Origin: an uncultured Coriobacteriaceae bacterium | GTDB taxonomy: Bacteria > Actinomycetota > Coriobacteriia > Coriobacteriales > QAMH01 | Assembly: GCA_900544245.1 (NCBI GenBank) | Contig: UQUH01000003.1 | Coordinates: forward strand, 3,546-67,545 | Direction of reading: 5' to 3' | DNA: 64,000 bases | Part shown: one piece after another, positions 28,893-35,135 of the stretch | Numbering within the stretch: the first letter of the stretch is position 1 | How the letters are laid out: every line of letters begins with the position of its first letter | Program-made: the position numbers and the translations under genes | The notes under the pieces: model-generated | Told to the model about the DNA's origin: nothing | What the model saw: the letters and a program-made list of their open reading frames with translations, nothing else | The model's database searches: none

Positions 28893-29834
28893 ATGACTGA
28901 GTTCATGAAGCCCAACATCACCGTCGAGCAAGTTGGCGACAATATCGCGCGATTCGTCATGGAACCGCTCGAGCGCGGCTATGGCCAGACGCTCGGTAAC
29001 GGCATGCGTCGTGTCCTGCTGTCCTCCCTGGACGGCGCTGCGGCAACCGCCATCAAGATCGAGGGCGTGCAGCACGAGTTCACGTCCGCTCCTGGTGTCG
29101 TGGAGGATGTCACCGACATTGTTCTGAATATCAAGGGTCTCGTCTTCGCCCCCTTTGCCGGTGGCGAGGAGGCTACCGCAACGCTCTCCGCGCAGGGCCC
29201 CTGCGTGGTCACCGGCGCGGACCTGGAAGTCCCCACGGAATTCCAGCTCATCAATCCCGAGCATGTCATCGCGACGCTCTCCGAGGGCGCCCAGCTCGAG
29301 ATGTCCGTCCGCATCGGCGTTGGCCGTGGCTACGTGCCTGCCGAGCGCAACAAGCGTCCGGAGGACCCCATTGGCATCATTCATGTCGATTCGCTGTTCT
29401 CGCCGATCCGCCGTTGCACCATGGACGTCACGGACACCCGCGTCGCCCAGCGCACCGACTACGACAAGCTCATTCTCGAGGTCGAGACCAACGGCGCGAT
29501 CAGCCCCGTCGAGGCTGTCTGCCAGTCCGCCAACATCATCAACCAGCACATGATGGCCTTCCTGTCGCTCGACGAGAGCGGCGAGGAAGTCGAGGTGGCG
29601 AGCATCTTCGCCCCCGAGGGCCCGAGCAAGAACACCGAGCTCGAGAAGCAGATCGAGGATCTCGACCTGTCGGTCCGCTCGTACAACTGCCTGAAGCGCG
29701 CCGGCATCCATTCGGTGCGCCAGCTGGTCGAGTATTCCGAGAACGATCTGCTCAACATCCGCAACTTCGGCGCCAAGTCCATCGAAGAGGTCAAGGACAA
29801 GCTTCAGTCGATGGACCTCAGCTTGAAGCTTTAG
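28893..29834 (+). CDS. rpoA: RNA polymerase alpha subunit
   Basis: Alpha dimerises to assemble RNA polymerase. The 313 residues comprise the NTD (residues 1 to about 230, YGQTLGNGMRRVLLSSL) and a full CTD with R262 and N265 in SVRSYNCLKRAG, equivalent to E. coli R265 and N268, then NFGAKSIEEVKDKL. ATG at 28893 follows GAGGAGG and gives MTEFMKPNITVEQ; upstream in-frame sequence overlaps rpsD. A second CTD-like domain exists in RpoC of this genome. Confidence 0.97.
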   Translation: MTEFMKPNITVEQVGDNIARFVMEPLERGYGQTLGNGMRRVLLSSLDGAAATAIKIEGVQHEFTSAPGVVEDVTDIVLNIKGLVFAPFAGGEEATATLSAQGPCVVTGADLEVPTEFQLINPEHVIATLSEGAQLEMSVRIGVGRGYVPAERNKRPEDPIGIIHVDSLFSPIRRCTMDVTDTRVAQRTDYDKLILEVETNGAISPVEAVCQSANIINQHMMAFLSLDESGEEVEVASIFAPEGPSKNTELEKQIEDLDLSVRSYNCLKRAGIHSVRQLVEYSENDLLNIRNFGAKSIEEVKDKLQSMDLSLKL

Positions 29835-29849
29835 TACGTAGGAGATTCA

Positions 29850-30653
29850 ATGAGGCATTACAAGAAGGGCCGCAAGCTGGGTACCGATGCCAGCCACACC
29901 AAGGCCATGAAAAAGAACCTGGCGGTCGCCCTGTTTACCAACGACCGCATCAAGACCACGGTCACGCGCGCCAAGGAAGTTCGCGGTGACATTGACCGCA
30001 TCATCACCTGGGCCAAGAAGGGTGACCTTCACTCCCGTCGCCTGGCCATCGCCGCCCTGGGCGACAAGGAGCTCGTCCGCGAGGTCTTCGAGAAGGCCGA
30101 GCAGGGCATGTGGGCAGATCGCAACGGCGGTTATACCCGCATCATGAAGCTTGGTCCGCGCAAGGGCGACAACGCCCCCATGGCGATTCTCGAGCTTGTC
30201 GAGGAGGCCGTCGTTCCCAAGGCCCAGGCCGATGACAAGCCCGCAAAGAAGTCCGCTGCCAAGAAGGGCGCGAAGTCCGAGGACAAGACCGCCGATGAGA
30301 TCGAGGATCTGATCGAGGAGGGCACCGAGGACAAGAACGACAACGACAAGGACGATGTCGAGGAGTTCGCCGAAGGCGAGGAAGACCGCATCGACTCCAT
30401 TGCCGAGAGCGATGTCCGCGAGGATGCCGTCGAGGCCGAGAAGGCCGAGGACGAAGCCTCCGTCGAGGATGCCGTTCTCGAGGCCAAGGAGGCCGAGGTG
30501 GCAAAGGCCGAGGCCGAGAACATCGAGAAGATCAAGGAGGAGGTCGCCGAGGAGGAGCGCGAGCTTATCGACGACGTCAATCCCATGTCCAAGGAGGAGC
30601 ATGCCCTCGAGGACGCCGATGAGAAGGCCGAGAAGCACGAGGATGACGAGTAG
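29850..30653 (+). CDS. rplQ: 50S ribosomal protein L17 with long acidic tail
   Basis: L17 lies near the tunnel exit. Residues 1 to about 120 are the normal protein (MRHYKKGRKLGTDASHTKAM, then GGYTRIMKLGPRKGD). Bacterial L17 usually ends there, yet this one has 267 residues. The extra 145 begin with a short Lys/Ala stretch and continue as a Glu/Asp-rich, Ala-rich, probably helical or disordered tail. The stop codon lies inside a hairpin (30645-30670) that precedes ecfT. Confidence 0.95.
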   Translation: MRHYKKGRKLGTDASHTKAMKKNLAVALFTNDRIKTTVTRAKEVRGDIDRIITWAKKGDLHSRRLAIAALGDKELVREVFEKAEQGMWADRNGGYTRIMKLGPRKGDNAPMAILELVEEAVVPKAQADDKPAKKSAAKKGAKSEDKTADEIEDLIEEGTEDKNDNDKDDVEEFAEGEEDRIDSIAESDVREDAVEAEKAEDEASVEDAVLEAKEAEVAKAEAENIEKIKEEVAEEERELIDDVNPMSKEEHALEDADEKAEKHEDDE

Positions 30654-30674
30654 CGAACTCGCTTCTCGTCGGGT

Positions 30675-31520
30675 GTGAAGATGACGCAGGCGCTCGCCTT
30701 TGGCACCTACATCCCCGGCACGAGCCCCATCCACGCTTTGAATGCGCAGGTCAAGGTTATCTTGGCCTGCGTTTTTTCCATTGCCGTGTTCTTCGTTGAG
30801 AGCTGGCCCGGGCTGCTCGTCATCACGGCGTTCGTCGCCATGCTCTACATGCTCGCGCGCGTTCCCGTGACCAAGGCGGCACGCGGCCTCGTTCCCGTCG
30901 CATTCATCCTCGTGTTCACCGTCGTCGTTCATGCCTTCAGCATCAGCATGGGCTCCTCGGCGGCACCGGGACTGAGCTCCGCGGGTTCCCTGGGGCTCAC
31001 GCAAGAATGGGTCCTCTTCGGGAGCTTTGGCATCACGCTCGACGGATTGATGCGAGGCATTTTCTTCGCCCTGCGCATCGTGCTACTCGTGCTCATCTGC
31101 TCGCTCTTGACCTTCACGTCATCGATGATGGAGCTGACCGACGCCATGCTGCGCATGTTCGGTCCCCTCAGGCGCCTGGGGGTGCCCGTCGATGACATCG
31201 CCATGATGATCTCGATTGCCTTGCGCTTCATCCCCACGACGGCGCATGAGGCGCAGATGATCCAACTCGCGCAGAAGGCGCGGTGCGCGAACTTCGATGA
31301 CGGCAACGTCTTCGTGCGGCTCAAGTCATGGGTTCCCGTGTTCGTCCCGTTATTCGTGCGCCTATTTCGTCGTGCCGACGATCTGGCCGATGCCATGGAC
31401 GCGCGTTGCTATGCGGGTGGCAAGCGCACGCGCATGACCACGACGAGGGTTTCCGTGGGCGATATCGTGACGCTCGTCGTCGGCATCTTGGCGATTGTCG
31501 CGCTCTGCGTGTTCTTGTGA
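30675..31520 (+). CDS. ecfT: ECF transporter T component (EcfT family), no adjacent ATPases
   Basis: EcfT is the transmembrane scaffold of energy-coupling factor vitamin transporters. The 281 residues show about six hydrophobic segments and two Ala-Arg coupling motifs, QKARCANFD and DAMDARCYAGG, which bind the ATPases; both have Cys where Gly is common. GTG at 30675 or ATG at 30681 could start it; neither has a strong ribosome binding site. In Firmicutes rplQ is followed by ecfA1-ecfA2-ecfT-truA; here both ATPase genes are missing. Confidence 0.85.
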   Translation: MKMTQALAFGTYIPGTSPIHALNAQVKVILACVFSIAVFFVESWPGLLVITAFVAMLYMLARVPVTKAARGLVPVAFILVFTVVVHAFSISMGSSAAPGLSSAGSLGLTQEWVLFGSFGITLDGLMRGIFFALRIVLLVLICSLLTFTSSMMELTDAMLRMFGPLRRLGVPVDDIAMMISIALRFIPTTAHEAQMIQLAQKARCANFDDGNVFVRLKSWVPVFVPLFVRLFRRADDLADAMDARCYAGGKRTRMTTTRVSVGDIVTLVVGILAIVALCVFL

Positions 31521-31526
31521 GGGGGG

Positions 31527-31627
31527 GGCGGAGGTGTCGCCGCTGCGCTCATAGTCCTGTGCTCGCTTGAAAGCGCCACTGGCGCTTTCTGCTCGTGCGG
31601 AAATCGCGCAGCGGCGACACCTCCGCC
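31527..31627. repeat. Long palindrome after ecfT (22-bp perfect arms, inner hairpin)
   Basis: A 22-base arm at 31527-31548 is mirrored perfectly at 31606-31627. Inside it, GAAAGCGCC (31569-31577) and GGCGCTTTC (31581-31589) form a 9-bp hairpin with a 3-base loop. It begins seven bases after the ecfT stop. The + strand runs into GTTTAAT, so it may terminate ecfT, but the size suggests a palindromic intergenic element. Confidence 0.7.
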
Positions 31628-31637
31628 CTGTTTAATA

Positions 31638-31668
31638 GTGGGGCAAATGGCCTGTCCCCTTGTCCCAC
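31638..31668 (+). repeat. Hairpin upstream of truA
   Basis: GTGGGGCAA (31638-31646) pairs with TTGTCCCAC (31660-31668) with one G-T pair. The loop contains CCTGTCCCC. The GGGACA/TGTCCC style resembles palindromic intergenic repeats in some gut bacteria, recalled rather than checked. Confidence 0.45.
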
Positions 31669-31700
31669 TCCCGCATCTGCCCATCCAGAAGGAGCCATTG

Positions 31701-32474
31701 ATGAAGCAACAATCACTCGTTCTCACGCTTGCCTATAATGGCTCCGCGTATGCGGGGTTTGCCAAGCAGAAGGATCCGTGTCTCTGCACCATTCAAGGTG
31801 AGCTCGAACGCGCTCTGGCAACCTACTTTCGGCATCCCGTCGAGACCGTGTGCGCGGGGCGTACCGATGCCGGTGTGCATGCGCTTGGGCAAGTCGTGTC
31901 ATGTGTGCTTGATGAGACCGACTTCGATGGTGTCACGCCCGGGCGCCTCACCATCTCGCTCAATGCGCTCACGCCCGATGACATCGTGATCAAGGCGGTG
32001 GACTTTGCACGTTCCGAGTTTTCCGCTCGCTTTGATGCAACGACTCGCGAGTATCGGTATCGCATCGTCACCGGACCTGTTCCGCCACTGTTTTTGTCGG
32101 ACTTCGCTTGGTGGAGAAGGGGCGAGCTGGATATCGAAGCCATGTGCCAGGGCGCGGCCCATCTCATTGGCGAACATGACTTCAAGTCGTTCTGCAAGGC
32201 GGCAAGCGCCGAGGGAAAGACGACCATGCGGCGCGTCGACGAGATTTCCATCACGCATGAGGAGCAGATGGGGGAGAGCTGCCTGCTCGTCAAGGTCGTC
32301 GGCAACGCCTTTCTGCACTCGATGGTGCGCACCATCGTCGGCACGCTCGTGCAGGTGGGAGCTGGGAATCGCGAACCTGGCTGGGTCGCCGACGTGCTCG
32401 CGGCACGCGATCGCGGCGCGGCGGGCGAGACGGCTCCGGCTTGCGGCCTCACCTTCTGGCATGTGAATTACTGA
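31701..32474 (+). CDS. truA: tRNA pseudouridine(38-40) synthase TruA
   Basis: TruA converts uridines 38-40 of the tRNA anticodon arm to pseudouridine. The 257 residues include CAGRTDAGVHALGQV with catalytic D56, YRYRIVTG and FLHSMVRTIVGTLV. I set the start at ATG 31701 behind AAGGAG; an earlier in-frame ATG lies inside a hairpin region. It follows rplQ-ecfT as in many Gram-positives. Confidence 0.94.
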   Translation: MKQQSLVLTLAYNGSAYAGFAKQKDPCLCTIQGELERALATYFRHPVETVCAGRTDAGVHALGQVVSCVLDETDFDGVTPGRLTISLNALTPDDIVIKAVDFARSEFSARFDATTREYRYRIVTGPVPPLFLSDFAWWRRGELDIEAMCQGAAHLIGEHDFKSFCKAASAEGKTTMRRVDEISITHEEQMGESCLLVKVVGNAFLHSMVRTIVGTLVQVGAGNREPGWVADVLAARDRGAAGETAPACGLTFWHVNY

Positions 32475-32528
32475 GCAACGGGGGGATGAGACAGATGTGC
32501 CTGTCCAATGTGTCTCATCCCCCGTTGC
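32475..32528. repeat. Long hairpin directly after truA
   Basis: Bases 32475-32493 pair with 32511-32528 (18 bp with a single bulged G), beginning GCAACGGGGG and mirrored by CCCCCGTTGC. It starts at the base after the truA stop. No clear T-run follows, so it may be a terminator-like palindrome or a repeat element. Confidence 0.6.
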
Positions 32529-32575
32529 CAGAGGCGTTGGGTTTCGTTATATTCCCTCATGACGAAAGGAGCATC

Positions 32576-32797
32576 ATGGCAACTATTGACACCATCAGGA
32601 AAATCCTCGGCGACAACCTCTCCATCGAGCCGGAGCAGATCGAAGAGGACACCACGCTCGATTCCATCGACATCGACTCGCTCGACCTCGTAGAGCTCAT
32701 CTGCGATATCGAGGATGCCGAGGGCATCGACTTCGGCGAGCCCGAAGGCCTCGAGACCATCGGAGACATCGTCGAGCATATCGACTCGCTCAAGTAG
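32576..32797 (+). CDS. acpP: Acyl carrier protein
   Basis: This 73-residue acidic protein has the phosphopantetheine site DSL (Ser35) within IDIDSLDLVE. It is short and four-helical like bacterial ACP. ATG follows AAAGGA. No fatty acid synthesis genes are adjacent, so it could serve fatty acid synthesis or another carrier role. The local -10 box is not obvious. Confidence 0.85.
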   Translation: MATIDTIRKILGDNLSIEPEQIEEDTTLDSIDIDSLDLVELICDIEDAEGIDFGEPEGLETIGDIVEHIDSLK

Positions 32798-32800
32798 TTC

Positions 32801-33271
32801 ATGAACAGAATCAGCGCGTGGCTCTACAACTTCATGCGGGGTAGATACGGCTTCGACCAGCTTGGGCAGGCCCTGAGCGTCGGAGTGGTCGTGATGTGGA
32901 TCTTCTCGATTCTCTGCGGCGTGCTCGCCAACATGCTGCGCATGGTGTGGCTCGCTTGGTTGTCGACCATCCTCAACTGGGTCGGCCTCATCCTGATTGT
33001 TCTCATGGTCTTTCGCGTGCTCTCGCGTAACCATGATGCGCGTCGTGCCGAGAACGAGGCCTTCCTGCGGCGTCGCGGCAAACGTGCTGAGCGCAAGCGT
33101 ACATCGTCGAGAGACATCTCGTCGAAAAAGAGGGCCGAGACCAAGGGCGCAACCGGTTACAAATACCTGAGCTGTTCGTTTTGCGGTCAGCAGATGCGCG
33201 TGCCGGCGGGCAAGGGAAAGATAGCCGTGAAATGCCCCTCGTGTGGTGAAAAGACTATCGTGCAAAGTTAG
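32801..33271 (+). CDS. Membrane protein with C-terminal zinc ribbon
   Basis: This 156-residue protein has two hydrophobic segments (about 24-46 and 52-72), a basic linker, and a C-terminal zinc ribbon CSFCGQQMRVP with CPSCGEK (near residues 124-150). The arrangement predicts a cytosolic ribbon attached to the membrane. Function is not recognised. It starts 3 bases after acpP and is followed by another membrane protein, so the three may be co-transcribed. Confidence 0.65.
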   Translation: MNRISAWLYNFMRGRYGFDQLGQALSVGVVVMWIFSILCGVLANMLRMVWLAWLSTILNWVGLILIVLMVFRVLSRNHDARRAENEAFLRRRGKRAERKRTSSRDISSKKRAETKGATGYKYLSCSFCGQQMRVPAGKGKIAVKCPSCGEKTIVQS

Positions 33272-33280
33272 GCAAGACGC

Positions 33281-33829
33281 ATGGAGAATTACGACAATTA
33301 CCGGGAGACTCCGCGAACGGGCAGGACGCCGGGCTATTCCGATCACGAGCATGACCCCCAGCCGGTCGATCCGTCGGTGCTCACAGACGATCGCGATAAT
33401 CCCGATCTGCTCGCCTTCGAGAAGACCTGGGGGCATCGCGTGCTTGCGGGTCTGGGCGTCGCGATGATCGTGATCGCCCTCGTCCTCATCGCGTTTTGCA
33501 TTGTGCAGCTCATCCGGGTCGCCGACGTGGCGGCGCTCGTGCCCGATATCGGGACCTTGGGGTTGTATCTATACGGCACGGCCCTCGTGTGCGGCATCGC
33601 CCTCGTTCCGCCGGCCATCATCGCGATTTACGTCGCCAAGCACCCCGCCAGGGTCACGCTTGCCATTGTCATGGCCATCATCGCGCTCGCCCTCGTGGTC
33701 GCCTTCTTCGGGTACGCCATGGTGGTGACGCCGCAGTACGTGGTCACGGCACTGCTCTATGCGCTAGCGCTCGCCATTCTGCCCGCCGTCTATCTCATTG
33801 CCGCTCTCAGGATCGAGCGCTCGCTCTAG
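33281..33829 (+). CDS. Small membrane protein, four predicted TM segments
   Basis: The 182-residue protein has a hydrophilic, Asp-rich N-terminus (about 50 residues), then four hydrophobic segments ending in RIERSL. No family is recognised. ATG lies 9 bases after the previous gene. Its last 66 bases overlap the 3' end of maf on the other strand. Confidence 0.6.
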   Translation: MENYDNYRETPRTGRTPGYSDHEHDPQPVDPSVLTDDRDNPDLLAFEKTWGHRVLAGLGVAMIVIALVLIAFCIVQLIRVADVAALVPDIGTLGLYLYGTALVCGIALVPPAIIAIYVAKHPARVTLAIVMAIIALALVVAFFGYAMVVTPQYVVTALLYALALAILPAVYLIAALRIERSL

Positions 33830-34369
33830 GCGCGCGACCGGCAGACCCACCACGTTGTCGTAATCGCCATCGACGGAGTCGACAAACGCGCCGCCTCGTC
33901 CCTGTATTCCATAGGCGCCGGCCTTGTCGAGCGGTTCCCCTGTCGCGACATATGCTGCGATGTCCTCTGCGGAAATCTCCTTGAACCGCACGTCGGTCGT
34001 CTCGGCAAAGGCCTCGGTTTGCCCGTTGCGCACGAGGCACACCCCCGTGATGACCTGATGCGTGCGGCCGGACAGCTCGGCGAGCATCCGGCGTGCGTCT
34101 GCCTCGTCAGCCGGCTTCCCGAAGATGCGCCCGTCGAGCACGACGATGGTGTCGGCTCCAATGACGGTGGCGTTCGCGGGCGCAGTGGCGGCGATGGCCA
34201 GGGCCTTGGCCCGGGCATTGCGCATGGCAACCTCGGTAGGCGGCATGTCCGCCGTCTCGATTTCGTCGGCATCGCTCACGATGATGCGAAACGGACGGCC
34301 CGTTCGTGCGAGCAGCTCCTTGCGTCGAGGCGACCCCGATGCCAGTATGAGTTCGTCTTTCTCGTCCAT
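33764..34369 (-). CDS. maf: Maf-like nucleotide pyrophosphatase
   Basis: Maf proteins hydrolyse non-canonical or excess nucleoside triphosphates (dTTP/UTP pyrophosphatase type). The start at 34369 gives MDEKDELILASGSPRRKELL, the family N-terminus, and a 201-residue protein. GADTIVVLDGRIFGKP, the catalytic Asp region, and GAYGIQGRGG are present. It converges with the upstream membrane protein and overlaps its 3' end by 66 bases; the overlapped C-terminal region is variable in this family. Confidence 0.9.
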   Translation of the reverse strand: MDEKDELILASGSPRRKELLARTGRPFRIIVSDADEIETADMPPTEVAMRNARAKALAIAATAPANATVIGADTIVVLDGRIFGKPADEADARRMLAELSGRTHQVITGVCLVRNGQTEAFAETTDVRFKEISAEDIAAYVATGEPLDKAGAYGIQGRGGAFVDSVDGDYDNVVGLPVARLERALDPESGNEIDGGQNGER

Positions 34370-34432
34370 GCGCTCAGTGTAGCGTGATTCGCGCGCATGG
34401 CGGGTGCGCAAAAATATGTCTCGGGCCTGCGG

Positions 34433-34438
34433 TAGAAT
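34433..34438 (+). promoter_or_regulatory. Possible -10 box before the HAD phosphatase
   Basis: TAGAAT lies 29 bases before the GTG start, in the divergent gap with maf. No convincing -35 box is seen at 17 bases. The same hexamer appears before other genes here. Confidence 0.3.
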
Positions 34439-34466
34439 CATCGGCAAGATGACGAAAGGACGGATT

Positions 34467-35123
34467 GTGGACACGATACTCTTCGACATGGACGGTACCC
34501 TGCTTGACACCCTCGATGACCTGCATGCGAGCGTCAACTATGCGCTCGGGCGTGCCGAGCTTCCGCTTGTCACGTTCGATGAGACGCGCGAAGCCGCGGG
34601 ATACGGCTCGATCGTGCTCATCGAGCTTCTCACCAAGCACGCCTTCGCAACGGGCTCGCCCGAGTTCCAGCGCGTCTTCGACGACTTCAACGCCCATTAC
34701 AAGGAGCATTGCAACGATCGCACGCAACCGTATCCGGGTGTTCTGGAGTTGCTCGCCGGGCTCGGGGAGCGTGGGCTCAAGATGGCGATTGTGAGCAACA
34801 AGGTCCAGCCCGAGACGGAGGCCCTGCGCGAGCTCTGGTTCTCGGATTTCATTCCGGTTGCCGTGGGTCGCGTCGAGGGTATCGCTCCCAAGCCCGATCC
34901 GGCCATGGCTCTTGCAGCGCTCGAAAGGCTCGGTTCGCGTCCTGGGGACGCTTGGTTCGTCGGCGATTCCCAGCCCGATGTCCGCACGGGCAAGAACGCG
35001 GGTTGCACGAGTGTCGGCTGCACCTGGGGGTTTAGGGATTTCGCCACCCTCGAGGAGGAGCGCCCCGATTTCATCGTCGACAATCCGCTCGAGCTCCTCG
35101 ACATCGTCGACGCGCATCGCTAG
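34467..35123 (+). CDS. HAD-family phosphatase (phosphoglycolate phosphatase-like)
   Basis: The 218-residue HAD hydrolase has motif I FDMDGTLLDT, motif II VSNK, motif III PKPDP and motif IV VGDSQPDV. It resembles phosphoglycolate phosphatase and beta-phosphoglucomutase-type proteins; the substrate cannot be read. GTG at 34467 follows AAAGGA at proper distance, better than the ATG at 34449, which lacks a site. Confidence 0.8.
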   Translation: MDTILFDMDGTLLDTLDDLHASVNYALGRAELPLVTFDETREAAGYGSIVLIELLTKHAFATGSPEFQRVFDDFNAHYKEHCNDRTQPYPGVLELLAGLGERGLKMAIVSNKVQPETEALRELWFSDFIPVAVGRVEGIAPKPDPAMALAALERLGSRPGDAWFVGDSQPDVRTGKNAGCTSVGCTWGFRDFATLEEERPDFIVDNPLELLDIVDAHR

Positions 35124-35135
35124 GGAGTTTGCTCA

